Positions 25,364 to 35,243 of a stretch of DNA of 61,381 nt are shown here, piece by piece. The stretch covers positions 1-61,381 of the forward strand of contig JAEXFI010000038.1 of the NCBI GenBank assembly GCA_023400235.1, given 5' to 3'. Source of the DNA: Bacillota bacterium. GTDB taxonomy: Bacteria; Bacillota; Clostridia; Acetivibrionales; DSM-1351. Under the pieces are notes generated by a model. That model ran no database searches and had not been told where the DNA came from. It saw only the letters and a list, made by a program, of their open reading frames with translations. Position numbers and translations under genes: made by a program. How positions within the stretch are numbered: position 1 is the stretch's first letter; each line of letters starts with the position of its first letter.

Positions 25364-26710
25364 GTGGCTGTTCTGTATAATGCAAGTGAAATTATTTTTA
25401 CGGCAATTGAAGGCTTGATATTAATTATTACCTTCTCATTGATATCCAATCATACAGACTATCTGGTAAAGAATTTTTTCAAGACTCTTTTATTTACAGT
25501 TGTATATACCTCATATTCTTACCTGCTTCCGCTGTTCATTCCACTTGGAGTGCACAGTGTTGTGATATTTTTCATAACCGTCCCCATTATTAACTATCTG
25601 TTTAAAGAGAGGCTGCTGCTGAGCTTTATCCGTATCCTGCCTGTCTTTATCGCAATGTCTATAATAGAAGTGCTCATATCTCTTGGTGGTATGCTTATTT
25701 ACAATATCCCCATTGAGACCTTGCTGCAAAATGACCTTTATGTATTTATTTGCAGTATAATCGCCAAAACTGTTGAAATAACCATATTATTCCTCTTGAA
25801 AAAATCTCCCATCAACAGTACCTGGCTGAACGACGACAGCGTATTTCATTCCCGCTATAAGCAAATACTAATAGGTATAGCTACTATTCTGTTTTTTCTG
25901 ACCTGCGCCAATGTGTTTTTCACAAATAATCCTCAGCTGATGTATAACTTTAACATATTTTCTTACGTTATTTATATCGTTCTGATGCTGGCAATGATTT
26001 CGGCTTTCCGTGAAGGTGCAAAGCTGGAGCTTCTGCAGTACGCCAACGAAATGCAGAAGGAAAATATACAGCAGCTTATTGACTTTAACGAAATGATTGC
26101 CAAGGAACGTCACGAATATAAAAACCACCTTAACACCATTTACGGCTTATGCACTCTTAACAAGCTGGATACAAACGATAGAATCAAGCAATATATAAAC
26201 AATTATGCAAACAACAGCTCTACAAAAAATATTTTTATCGACTCGGGAAATGACTTTGTAGACGCTATTATCAATGTTAAATACAATAATGCCCTCAGAA
26301 AGGGCATCGAGCTGAGAGTTGATTTCGGTGAGCCTTTGGTGGCAGCGGATATTCAGGAGGATGTGGCTGTAACCATAATCTCCAACATCATAGATAACGC
26401 TTTTGAAGCCATGAGCAACTGTGAACGCGAAAATAAATATGTTCTCCTGAAAACTTATATTCACGAAGCTAAGTACTTTCTTTCTATCTCAAATAACGGC
26501 CCTGCCATACTTGAACCAGAAAAAACGAGAATATTCAATGCAGGGTTCTCAACAAAGGATAATCCTTCAAAGACAAGGGGCTTTGGACTCAGCATTGTTA
26601 AGAATGAAATTGCCCGCTGTAACGGAGATATAAGAATCACCAGTATTGAAGATTTGACAGAATTTCTGATATCCTTTGAAGCAAAACCTCTGCAAGCAGA
26701 GGTCGTTTAA
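25364..26710 (+). CDS. AgrC-like sensor histidine kinase
   Basis: 448 residues. Six to seven membrane helices fill the first 215 residues; the dimerisation box is KERHEYKNHLNTIYG, where the His of RHEYKNH is the likely phosphoacceptor. The HATPase domain follows with IIDNAFEAM (N box), SNNGPAI and TRGFGLSIV (G boxes), the HPK10 pattern of peptide sensors. GTG at 25364 overlaps the GGGAGG ribosome site, so a near-cognate CTG at 25373 is possible. It presumably detects the AgrD-derived peptide; its response regulator is not in the window's Agr locus. Confidence 0.9.
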   Translation: MAVLYNASEIIFTAIEGLILIITFSLISNHTDYLVKNFFKTLLFTVVYTSYSYLLPLFIPLGVHSVVIFFITVPIINYLFKERLLLSFIRILPVFIAMSIIEVLISLGGMLIYNIPIETLLQNDLYVFICSIIAKTVEITILFLLKKSPINSTWLNDDSVFHSRYKQILIGIATILFFLTCANVFFTNNPQLMYNFNIFSYVIYIVLMLAMISAFREGAKLELLQYANEMQKENIQQLIDFNEMIAKERHEYKNHLNTIYGLCTLNKLDTNDRIKQYINNYANNSSTKNIFIDSGNDFVDAIINVKYNNALRKGIELRVDFGEPLVAADIQEDVAVTIISNIIDNAFEAMSNCERENKYVLLKTYIHEAKYFLSISNNGPAILEPEKTRIFNAGFSTKDNPSKTRGFGLSIVKNEIARCNGDIRITSIEDLTEFLISFEAKPLQAEVV

Positions 26711-26809
26711 TTCCACACTTGCATTCCCAGGGTATCCGCACCTCTGCCCAACATATCTTATTTTATACCCTTGCTGTAAAATGCTGCTTTTCATAGTTCT
26801 TTACTTTGT

Positions 26810-26870
26810 CCATATCAATTTATGGTAATTGATATGGAAATTGGTTATAATAAAGTCAATTGCTATTGAC
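26810..26870. repeat. Palindrome pair including a GTCAAT family motif
   Basis: CCATATCAATT (26810-26820) and AATTGATATGG (26827-26837) form a perfect 11-bp stem. 18 nt later GTCAAT-TGCT-ATTGAC (26855-26870) repeats the end motif of the elements at 21103, 33634 and 37106. Both lie in the gap before the helicase gene. Confidence 0.6.
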
Positions 26871-26901
26871 ATGAGGCGACTGCCTGGAGGAGAAGTGTGC
26901 A

Positions 26902-26929
26902 TTCATATTTCACCCTGGCAGGCTATAAT
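26902..26929 (+). promoter_or_regulatory. Putative promoter of the SNF2 helicase gene
   Basis: TTCATA at 26902-26907 and TATAAT at 26924-26929, 16 bp apart, 22 nt before the start codon. Confidence 0.5.
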
Positions 26930-26950
26930 AAATGACCATGGAGTAAATGA

Positions 26951-29900
26951 ATGTTTCATATATCAAACGACAGTATATACTATCTAACTACACCTATAAA
27001 GTTTAAAAAGGGCATGGAATACTTCAATTCCAACAGAGTAAAATCCGTTTCTTTCAACGAGGAACATATGCTTTTTGATGCAACAGTAGTAGGAACACGT
27101 CCTTACAATGTACAAGTTCAGTTTGACAGAGACGGTAGGATTAAGGACTATGACTGCACCTGTCCGGATAATTTCAAGACTGAGGCCTGCTGCAAGCATA
27201 TAGCAGCAGTTTTATTTCTTATAAAAGCAAAGGATGAGAAGGGCTTCTTTAATTCCACCTCTCAGAAAAAAGCTGCAAAAGAAATCTTCGAATACTTTAA
27301 TAACAGATCAGGAAATATGAAAACAGCCATAAAGGTTGAATATACTCTTGAGCTGCTTAAAACAAAGGCAGCTTACATAAAAAGGGGACCGGCTGCGGTA
27401 CTCACCCTCCGGATTGGTACCGAAAGACTTTATATTGTCAGAAATACCGCCGAGTTTTTAGATTGTCTTAAAAACAATAGAGAATTGTTATATGGAAAAG
27501 GCTTCTCCTTTGACCCGGCAATTCATAGTTTTTGTGACAGGGATGCCGCCGTAGTAGCGTACCTCTCTGAAATGTGGCAAAACGAGAATTTGATTGATTA
27601 CCTTACTGGAGATATAAAAAAGCAGAGCGTCTTTAAGGAAAAGGAAATATTTCTTTCCGATGCTGCACTTAAAAGGCTTTTGAAGCTTTTGGCCAATCTT
27701 CCCTTCAACGTTATCGTTGACGGCCATACAATTGAAAACGTATCTATAATTACCGGCGATATTCCCATAGACTTTACCCTGACAGGAAACGCCGGTTCCG
27801 TTGAGCTGGACATAGACCTGCACCACCCTCTTCACATGGTCAGCATGGATTGCGAATATTTCCTGTATGCCGGGAACATATATCAGGTATCAGCTTACCA
27901 GAAAGAATATTTGAAGCCCTTCGTACAATATGTACAGAACGAGAAAAGCAATAGAATCAGCTTTCTGGACAACGATAAGGAGCGTCTGTTTACTGAGGTT
28001 CTGCCCTTCATTGAAAAGACCGGAAGAGTTTTCATAGATGACAACTTGAAGGCTATGGTTGAACGTCCTGAGTTTGAACCGGAGATTTACCTTGACAGAT
28101 TTTCAGACATAATTACTGCTGACATTAAGTTCAAGTATGGTGATAGATTGATAAACCCCTTTTCTGCCGAAAGATCAAGACCCTCCCTGGAGAAAATACT
28201 TATCAGGAACCTGGAAGCCGAAGGTGAGATCCTTGATATCCTGGCGGAAACCGATTGTAAGGTAAGCAGCAATAAAATATACCTTGATGAGGAAGAAAAA
28301 ATATTTGATTTTGTCAATTATGTCATACCTAAGCTTCAGGAACGTGCTCAAGTGTATTACTCCGAAAGCTTTAAGGCCATGAGCTTTAAAAAGCTGCCCT
28401 CCTTTTCAGGGTATCTCAGGTTGAACAGTATCAGCGGATTTCTGGAGTTCAGTTTTAATATTGAAGGAGTTGAGCGGGATGAGCTGGCTAGTATATTTGA
28501 CAGTATCCGGCAGAAGAAAAAGTATTACCGCCTGAGGGATGGGGCCTTTCTTCCCCTTGAAGCTGAAGGCCTTATGAACATGTCAGAGATAATAGAACAG
28601 CTGGACCTGAATTCAAAAGACATAGAGGCAGAGTTTGTCCAACTGCCCAAATACAGGGCCCTGTATATAGATAACATGCTCAAGGAAAGCGGAATGAAGT
28701 TTTTTGAGCGCAATACGGGCCTCAAGGATTTAATACACGATATCCAGGACCCGGCAGAAACGGAATACAAAATACCCAAAAGCATCAAGGGCACTCTCAG
28801 AGATTATCAAAAGCTGGGGTTCAAATGGATGAGAACCCTTTCCCATTATGGCCTGGGAGGAATTTTGGCGGACGACATGGGGCTTGGTAAAACCCTGCAG
28901 GTTATTACTCTTTTGCAATATGACAAACAGATAGCGGGAAATCACCCTTCTCTTGTGGTAGTGCCTACGTCCCTGATTTACAACTGGTGCTCGGAGGTTC
29001 AGAAATTTGCACCTGATATGACAGTTACAGCCGTGGTAGGCAGCAAGTCAGAGCGTCAGCTGCTTATACGCCGCGGCATTGATACCGATCTCATAATTAC
29101 CTCCTACGCCTTGATCAGGAGAGATATTGAGGATTATAAGGAATGCAGCTTCAGATATTGCATCCTGGATGAGGCACAGCACATTAAAAATCCTGTGTCC
29201 CTGGCCTCCAGAGCTGTCAAGCAGATAGTCTCGCAACACAGGCTTGCCCTCACAGGCACTCCTATGGAAAATAATCTGACGGAGCTTTGGTCGGTGTTTG
29301 ATTTTATACTTCCAGGCTATCTTGGCTCCCATTCCAAATTTGCCGAAAGATATGAAGGCCCCATTTCCAAAGGGGACAATTCCTCCCTGTGGAGCCTGGG
29401 CAGGCAAATCCGGCCTTTTGTATTAAGAAGATTGAAACAGGATGTCTTAAAGGAGCTGCCGGAAAAAATAGAGCATGTTATAGAGGCTGAACTTACCTCG
29501 GAGCAGAAGAAACTTTACGTGGCATACCTGGAACAGGCCAAAGGTGAATTATTCAGTGAAATACACGAAAAAGGCTTTGAAAGAAGCCAGATAAAAATTC
29601 TCTCGGTATTAACCAGGCTCAGGCAGCTGTGCTGCCACCCCTCCCTGTTTATGGAGGATTATGAGGGTGGCAGCGGCAAGCTTCAACTGCTAAAGGAAGT
29701 TGTTGAGGATTCCATGACTGCCGGGCACAGGATACTGCTCTTTTCCCAGTTCACTTCCATGCTGGGCATTATAAGGCAATGGCTTGAGGAGGCGGGCATA
29801 TCCTATCTTTACCTGGACGGCGCCACTCCCGCTGATGAAAGAATGCGGCTTGTCCGAAGCTTCAACAGCGGTGAAGGAGCTGTCTTCCTGCTCTCTCTCA

Positions 29901-30184
29901 AGTCAGGGGGCACAGGCCTTAACCTTACAGGGGCCGATACGGTTATACATTATGACCCCTGGTGGAATCCCGCCGTGGAGGACCAGGCTACAGACCGCGC
30001 ATACAGAATAGGTCAGACAAAGACGGTGCATGTTATGAAGCTGGTTACACATGGTACCATTGAAGATAAGATTCTGAATATGAAGGAACGAAAAAAGCAG
30101 TTGGTGGATGCAGTAATACATCCAGGAGAGACCCTGCTTACTAAGCTCACTCACCAGGAGCTCACAGAACTGTTTGAGTTGTAA
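26951..30184 (+). CDS. SWIM-domain SNF2 family helicase
   Basis: 1077 residues. An N-terminal SWIM zinc finger (CxC then CxH: DYDCTCPDNF, ACCKHIA, about residues 64-83), a long middle region, then an SNF2 ATPase: DDMGLGKT (about residue 640), DEAQHIKN (about 739), LTGTPMENN, LRRLKQDVL and, in the second lobe, SLKSGGTGLNLTGAD and DRAYRIGQ. All catalytic motifs are intact. Such HepA-like proteins translocate on DNA in repair or transcription recycling. RBS GGAG at 7 nt. Monocistronic by context. Confidence 0.93.
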   Translation: MFHISNDSIYYLTTPIKFKKGMEYFNSNRVKSVSFNEEHMLFDATVVGTRPYNVQVQFDRDGRIKDYDCTCPDNFKTEACCKHIAAVLFLIKAKDEKGFFNSTSQKKAAKEIFEYFNNRSGNMKTAIKVEYTLELLKTKAAYIKRGPAAVLTLRIGTERLYIVRNTAEFLDCLKNNRELLYGKGFSFDPAIHSFCDRDAAVVAYLSEMWQNENLIDYLTGDIKKQSVFKEKEIFLSDAALKRLLKLLANLPFNVIVDGHTIENVSIITGDIPIDFTLTGNAGSVELDIDLHHPLHMVSMDCEYFLYAGNIYQVSAYQKEYLKPFVQYVQNEKSNRISFLDNDKERLFTEVLPFIEKTGRVFIDDNLKAMVERPEFEPEIYLDRFSDIITADIKFKYGDRLINPFSAERSRPSLEKILIRNLEAEGEILDILAETDCKVSSNKIYLDEEEKIFDFVNYVIPKLQERAQVYYSESFKAMSFKKLPSFSGYLRLNSISGFLEFSFNIEGVERDELASIFDSIRQKKKYYRLRDGAFLPLEAEGLMNMSEIIEQLDLNSKDIEAEFVQLPKYRALYIDNMLKESGMKFFERNTGLKDLIHDIQDPAETEYKIPKSIKGTLRDYQKLGFKWMRTLSHYGLGGILADDMGLGKTLQVITLLQYDKQIAGNHPSLVVVPTSLIYNWCSEVQKFAPDMTVTAVVGSKSERQLLIRRGIDTDLIITSYALIRRDIEDYKECSFRYCILDEAQHIKNPVSLASRAVKQIVSQHRLALTGTPMENNLTELWSVFDFILPGYLGSHSKFAERYEGPISKGDNSSLWSLGRQIRPFVLRRLKQDVLKELPEKIEHVIEAELTSEQKKLYVAYLEQAKGELFSEIHEKGFERSQIKILSVLTRLRQLCCHPSLFMEDYEGGSGKLQLLKEVVEDSMTAGHRILLFSQFTSMLGIIRQWLEEAGISYLYLDGATPADERMRLVRSFNSGEGAVFLLSLKSGGTGLNLTGADTVIHYDPWWNPAVEDQATDRAYRIGQTKTVHVMKLVTHGTIEDKILNMKERKKQLVDAVIHPGETLLTKLTHQELTELFEL

Positions 30185-30244
30185 CTCCATGAAGCACCGC
30201 CCCTGCATACGGGGGCTATGGCCGGGAGCTTTGCAGCCTTTTTT

Positions 30245-30290
30245 GGGCAGCACTCCAGTACATCCATATTGAAGTACAGGAGCACTGCCC
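30245..30290. terminator. Stem-loop between convergent genes
   Basis: GGGCAG-CA-CTCC with GTAC arms pairs with GGAG-CA-CTGCCC across a 12-nt loop. It lies between the convergent helicase and aminopeptidase genes. It lacks a clear T-tract on either strand, so it may act only weakly as a terminator. Confidence 0.5.
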
Positions 30291-30298
30291 ATATGACT

Positions 30299-31414
30299 CT
30301 ATTTCAAATTCTCGGGGTTTAAACCCTGAAGCTCTGCCGGCACAAACAGCCCGTCTTTTCTTATGAGCTTGTCGTCAAACCAGATTTCTCCTCCTCCATA
30401 CTCCGGTCTTTGTATAAATACCAAATCCCAGTGGATTGAGGACTTGTTTCCGTTGGGAGCTTCGTCGTAGCAGCTACCGGGTGTAAAGTGCAGACTCCCC
30501 TTGATTTTTTCATCAAAGAGAGTATCCTTCATGGGTGTTTCAATATATGGATTTACTCCTATTGCAAACTCTCCCACATACCTTGCCGCTTCATCCGTAT
30601 CAAAAATTTCATTTATTCTTTCAGTGTCGTTGGCTGTGGCTTTGATTATCTTTCCGTCTTTAAATTCAAGACAGATATTTTCAAAGGTGACACCCTGGTA
30701 TACGGCAGGGCAATTGTAGCTTATAACCCCGTTTACAGATTCCCTGACAGGCGCTGTAAATACCTCTCCGTCAGGAATATTCATTTTTCCGTCACATTTT
30801 ATAGCAGGTATTCCCTTTATGGAGAAGGACAGGTCTGTACCCTTTCCTGTAAGCCTCACCTTGTCGGCAGCCTCCATCATTTTTACCAGTGGGTCCATTG
30901 CATTTGACATTTTCTTATAATCGAGATTGCATACATTGAAGTAAAAATCCTCAAAGTACTCTGTAGGAGTATTGGCCAACTGGGCCATGGATGGGCTGGG
31001 GTATCTCATGACACACCATTTTGTATGGTTGACCCGCTGCTCTGAATGTACAGGCTTTGAGAACAGGGACATGTATAGTTTCATTTTGTCCGAGGGAACC
31101 GAGCCCTTTTCACTCACATTGTCCCCGGAACGTATTCCGATATAGGCGTCCATATCCTTCATTCTCGCCAGCTCGTACCTGGCCATATCCTTCATCTGCT
31201 CCTCGGTGCATTGCTCAAGCAATACTCTTTCAAGCTCAGGGTTCTTAACGGTAAGATAGGGTATGGCACCCACTTTGTAAGCCTCACGGATTAAAGCCCT
31301 GGTAAGCGGCACTTCGTTTCCTATATTTTCAATGAGAAGTTTTTCTCCTGTCTTTAACTCACAGGAGTAGTTTATAAGGTTCTCAGCAAGCTTTTCTATA
31401 CGTGGGTCCTTCAT
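30299..31414 (-). CDS. Aminopeptidase, M29 family
   Basis: 371 residues. M29 enzymes (AmpS, AmpT, PepS) are two-metal aminopeptidases that trim peptides in the cytoplasm. Visible signatures: MKDPRIEKLAENLINYS at the N-terminus, FTAPVRESVNG, and the C-terminal metal motif HWDLV preceded by NKSSI. The start at 31414 (MKDPR) fits the family and has GGAG 6 nt upstream, supplied by the dispersed leader repeat. Convergent with the helicase and followed upstream by pepF on the same strand, another peptide-degrading enzyme. Confidence 0.93.
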   Translation of the reverse strand: MKDPRIEKLAENLINYSCELKTGEKLLIENIGNEVPLTRALIREAYKVGAIPYLTVKNPELERVLLEQCTEEQMKDMARYELARMKDMDAYIGIRSGDNVSEKGSVPSDKMKLYMSLFSKPVHSEQRVNHTKWCVMRYPSPSMAQLANTPTEYFEDFYFNVCNLDYKKMSNAMDPLVKMMEAADKVRLTGKGTDLSFSIKGIPAIKCDGKMNIPDGEVFTAPVRESVNGVISYNCPAVYQGVTFENICLEFKDGKIIKATANDTERINEIFDTDEAARYVGEFAIGVNPYIETPMKDTLFDEKIKGSLHFTPGSCYDEAPNGNKSSIHWDLVFIQRPEYGGGEIWFDDKLIRKDGLFVPAELQGLNPENLK

Positions 31415-31533
31415 TTTAATCTCCATTTCTGCTTTGTGCTAAATGAATTTGCCCAAAACAGATACAAAAATTTCAATGAAATCTTTTATGGGCTTAAATT
31501 CAATTTATCGCACGTGCCATTTATTTTTAAGTG
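31415..31533 (-). repeat. Dispersed leader repeat, copy 2 (hairpins plus RBS)
   Basis: About 120 bp nearly identical to 15612-15740, in the same orientation and same position relative to a start codon. The stretch 31471-31521 matches copy 1 almost base for base, although the downstream genes are unrelated. It fills the gap between pepF and the aminopeptidase gene. Confidence 0.85.
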
Positions 31534-31558
31534 ACCTGTGGTGCCGCAGAAGCTATTT

Positions 31559-33364
31559 CTATTTAAGCAGCTCCTCCAGTTCGTCCAGCGTCTTTTCAAA
31601 TACCATCAGGGCATCCTGCACCGGCTGCGGGGAGGACAAGTCAACTCCGGCTGTTTTGAGAAGCTCCAAGGGATAATTTGAACCGCCGCTCTTCAGGAAC
31701 TGAATATATTTATCCACTGCGGGTTTTCCCTCGGTAAGAATTTTTTCAGCTATGGCTGTGGCGGCGGAGAAGCCCGTGGCATACTTGTAGACATAGAAGC
31801 TGCTGTAGAAATGAGGGATTCTGGACCACTCCATTGCTATATCCTCATCAACCGTCACCGCCTCACCGAAGTATTTCCTGTTGAGAGCCAGGTACATGTC
31901 GCTCAGTTCCTGAGCATTCAGAGCTTCTCCCTGCTCCACCTTTTCATGGATTGCCTTTTCAAACTCTGCAAACATTACCTGTCTGAAGACCGTCCCTCTG
32001 AACTCCTCAAGATAGTGGTTCAAAAGATAGGCCTTTTCCTGCTTGCTGGAGGCTCTCGGCAATAGATACCTCATGAGCAGGGACTCATTGACCGTTGATG
32101 CCACCTCAGCTACAAAAATCTTGTATTCCGAATACACATAGGGCTGTGTCATATTGGTGTAGTATGAATGCAGCGCGTGGCCCATTTCATGTGCAAGTGT
32201 GAAAACATCATTTATCATGCCCTGATAGTTCAGCAGCACGTAGGGATGCGTTTTATAGGAACCCCATGCATATGCTCCGCTGGTCTTCCCTTCATTTTCA
32301 TAAACATCTATCCAGGAGTCCTCCATACCCTTTTTCAAAAAGCTGACATATTCCTCTCCCAGTGGCTTCAATGCCTCAGCTACAAGAGTTTTGGCCTCTT
32401 CATAGGGTATCTTCTTGTCAAACTCCTCCACCATGGGAACATACAGGTCGTACATGTGAAGCTCCTCAAGCTTTAAGACCTTCTTCCTCAGCTTTAAATA
32501 CCTGTCCAGCAGCGGAAGGTTTTTGTTAACCGTCTCTATAAGGGTTGTATAAACGTCCACGGATATATTGTCATTGTCCAGTGATGCGGCCAGTGCCGAC
32601 GGGTACTTTCTGACCATGGAGTAAAACCTGTTTTTCTTCACATTGCCGGTCAGTGATGCCGCCAGAGTATTCCTCATCTTTTTATAGGAACTGTATACCG
32701 CCTCAAAGGCATCCTTTCTAACCCTTCTGTCCTTGCTCTCAAGAAATGCCACATATCTGCCCTTGGTAACCTCAACCTCTTCTCCCTCCTCATTCCTTAT
32801 GTAGGGAAATTTAATATCGGCATTGTTGAACATTGTGAAAACATCTCCGGCGGTATCTGCTATTTCAGCCGACATGGCCAGTATCTGTTCTTCCCTTTCG
32901 GACAAAATATGCTCCTTTTGTCTCAGGCTTTCCTTAATGCTGAAAAGGTAGACCGACAAGTCCTTGTTGGTTTGTGCATATGACAGCAGAGTCTCCTCCG
33001 GGATGCCGAGCATTTCAGGTACTATAAAGGATACAGAAGCATAAACCTCTGTCACCAGTGATGAGGCTCTGTCTGTAAGCGCCTGATAAGTGTGGTTTCC
33101 ATTGTCCTCATCCCTTGTCATCCTGGCATAGACGAAAACCTTGTCATTCAAGGACAGCAGTTCGTCACTTTTTTGAAAGCATTCCAGCAGCTTTTCCGCA
33201 CTCTCTCCCAGCTTGCCCTGACAGCCTTTTATCTGCTCCGCCAGTTCCTTCACCTTTTTAAAATCCTGCTCCCATAAAGAAATATCACTATAAATGTCCT
33301 CAAGTTTCCACTTGAACCTGGACTCAATATCCGCTCTCTTTGGTAATGCTTTGTTAGCTGACAT
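31559..33364 (-). CDS. pepF: Oligoendopeptidase F (M3B)
   Basis: 601 residues, the normal length. A cytoplasmic zinc endopeptidase for oligopeptides of about 7-17 residues. The zinc motif is TLAHEMGHALHSYY (HExxH near residue 391), with the downstream Glu in FVAEVASTVNE. The N-terminal oligopeptidase F domain begins KWKLEDIYSD. RBS GGGAGG lies 7 nt before the ATG. Followed by the M29 aminopeptidase, possibly a peptide-recycling pair. Confidence 0.96.
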   Translation of the reverse strand: MSANKALPKRADIESRFKWKLEDIYSDISLWEQDFKKVKELAEQIKGCQGKLGESAEKLLECFQKSDELLSLNDKVFVYARMTRDEDNGNHTYQALTDRASSLVTEVYASVSFIVPEMLGIPEETLLSYAQTNKDLSVYLFSIKESLRQKEHILSEREEQILAMSAEIADTAGDVFTMFNNADIKFPYIRNEEGEEVEVTKGRYVAFLESKDRRVRKDAFEAVYSSYKKMRNTLAASLTGNVKKNRFYSMVRKYPSALAASLDNDNISVDVYTTLIETVNKNLPLLDRYLKLRKKVLKLEELHMYDLYVPMVEEFDKKIPYEEAKTLVAEALKPLGEEYVSFLKKGMEDSWIDVYENEGKTSGAYAWGSYKTHPYVLLNYQGMINDVFTLAHEMGHALHSYYTNMTQPYVYSEYKIFVAEVASTVNESLLMRYLLPRASSKQEKAYLLNHYLEEFRGTVFRQVMFAEFEKAIHEKVEQGEALNAQELSDMYLALNRKYFGEAVTVDEDIAMEWSRIPHFYSSFYVYKYATGFSAATAIAEKILTEGKPAVDKYIQFLKSGGSNYPLELLKTAGVDLSSPQPVQDALMVFEKTLDELEELLK

Positions 33365-33633
33365 GCTAATACCTCCCTTATCTGATTTGGATGGCAGTAC
33401 CTGAATTAAATCCGGAACTGCATTCCTGCTCTACATTTCTAAACTCAATTATTAGTTTATCTATTTTTTATTAAAAACTTGCATGTATTAATATTTTTAT
33501 TGAAGCAACACATGCAGTTACAATAAATTATAAAGCAAGCCCGGAAGATTTTCCACGCATTTCCTTTGATTTTACAGGGATTTTTATCTCAGGGCTGTTA
33601 CAATAAGCATGTTTTTATGATAAAGTATAGATA

Positions 33634-33795
33634 GTCAATTACTATCGTCTGGAAGCCGATAGTTTGGGTTTGAGGCTAAAGCCCCCAAAAGTAAAAAATC
33701 TTTTAACCCAAACTACTTTGAAAGTCAGCTTAAAAGCAATATTCAACTAAAGGTAATATTCACTTAAAAGTGAAGGCCTTGAACTTGAAATTGAC
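33634..33795. repeat. Multi-hairpin GTCAATTAC element, copy a
   Basis: 162 bp bounded by GTCAATT (33634) and AATTGAC (33795). Inside: CTATCG/CGATAG; TTTGGGTT (33663-33670) with AACCCAAA (33705-33712) enclosing GGCTAAAGCC; then mini-hairpins GCTTAAAAGC and TTCACTTAAAAGTGAA. The main stem is conserved in copy b (37106) with a compensating change. It occupies most of the gap before the SPFH gene; nothing else is evident in 33365-33883. Confidence 0.75.
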
Positions 33796-33883
33796 TTTGG
33801 TAAGTGTCTTATTAAAAGACTTAGTACTATTCTAAATGGGTATTTTAACTTATATCTGATAAATAAATTTCCGGGAGGTTTAT

Positions 33884-35011
33884 ATGGGATTATTTGATTT
33901 TATTAAATCGCAGTTCATAGAGGTTATTGAGTGGACCGACGACAGCTCGAATGTCATGGTTTACCGTTTCCCTGTACAAAACAAGGAAATCAAGATGGGC
34001 GCTCAACTGACGGTGAGAGAAGCTCAGATGGCAATTTTTGTTGACGAGGGACAGCTAACGGATATATTCACTCCGGGCAAATACACCCTGGATACTCAGA
34101 ACCTTCCCTTGCTGACCAAGCTAAAGTCCTGGAAATATGGTTTTAATTCGCCCTTCAAGTCGGAGGTCTACTTTGTTAATACAAAGCAATTTACAAACTG
34201 CAAGTGGGGAACCACCAACCCGGTGATGATGAGGGATGCGGAGTTTGGAATGCTCCGTCTGAGAATGTTTGGAACCTATACCTTCAAGGTGGCGGACCCT
34301 GTGGTTTTCCTCAGAGAGGTTTTTGGAACCGCCGCCCTGTTTACTGTTGATGGAATTACAGGACAGTTGAAAAGCAAGATAGTTTCGGGTGTCTCGGACC
34401 TTTTGGCAGAGGCCGCTATTCCGGCACTGGACCTGGCCTCAAGGTACGACGAAATTGCAGAGCTGACAAAAGGCAAGCTGGATGCGGCCTTTGCACAGCT
34501 GGGGCTTACATTGTCCTCACTTGTACTGGAAAACATATCCCTTCCCGAGGAAGTGGAAAAGGTTCTTGATAAACGTACCTCCATGGGAATCATCGGGGAT
34601 AACCTCAACCAGTATACAAGGTATCAGGCTGCTGAAGCCCTGGGAGATGCAGCACGGAATCCCGGCGGCGCCGCAGGTGCAGGTGTGGGCCTGGGTGCGG
34701 GAATGGGCATAGGCAACCTTTTTGCCGAAGCCTTTTCTGCAGACGGCGCACGGCAAAAGCCTTCCCAGGCAGGTGCCCCCGTACAGCAGCAGCCGGCGCA
34801 AAGTCAGCCGGTACACACTCAACAGCCTGAACAGCGTCAGGAGCCCGGCAGGATAAAATGCGGTGCCTGCGGTGTGCTGCTTGCACCACAGGCCAAATTC
34901 TGTGCCGAATGCGGAGCGAAGGCAGAGCCCGTGCCAGTCAAGTGCGCAGGCTGCGGGAATGAGCTGCCGGGCGGAAGCAAGTTCTGCCCTGAGTGCGGTC
35001 AAAAGCAATAG
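33884..35011 (+). CDS. SPFH-domain protein with C-terminal double zinc ribbon (YdjI-like)
   Basis: 375 residues. Residues about 1-250 are a stomatin/prohibitin-like SPFH domain (MGLFDFIKSQFIEVIEWTDD, IFTPGKYTLDTQNLP). A Gly/Ala-rich and Gln/Pro-rich linker follows, then two zinc ribbons (CGACG...CAECG and CAGCG...CPECG). This is the COG4260 layout of Bacillus YdjI, which works with YdjG/YdjH and PspA in membrane stress response. A YdjG-like gene follows. RBS GGGAGG. No transmembrane helix; probably recruited to the inner face of the membrane. Confidence 0.88.
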   Translation: MGLFDFIKSQFIEVIEWTDDSSNVMVYRFPVQNKEIKMGAQLTVREAQMAIFVDEGQLTDIFTPGKYTLDTQNLPLLTKLKSWKYGFNSPFKSEVYFVNTKQFTNCKWGTTNPVMMRDAEFGMLRLRMFGTYTFKVADPVVFLREVFGTAALFTVDGITGQLKSKIVSGVSDLLAEAAIPALDLASRYDEIAELTKGKLDAAFAQLGLTLSSLVLENISLPEEVEKVLDKRTSMGIIGDNLNQYTRYQAAEALGDAARNPGGAAGAGVGLGAGMGIGNLFAEAFSADGARQKPSQAGAPVQQQPAQSQPVHTQQPEQRQEPGRIKCGACGVLLAPQAKFCAECGAKAEPVPVKCAGCGNELPGGSKFCPECGQKQ

Positions 35012-35243
35012 GCAGGACAGTACCTACGGGCTGTTGAGACAGCATGGCTGTTGGACCTCATGTCCCGGATGGGCGCCCCACTGTGGTACAGAAAGAGCCT
35101 TCAGTCCGGTTAAAGCGGGCCGGTTAGGTCTCTATAAAAATATCAAATGCATAAGCAGGTCAAACAAAAACTGCTGACGGCTTAAACTACTGTCTTACCA
35201 GCAAGCTATATAAAATTATGAGGCTATACAAGAGGTTAATTTT

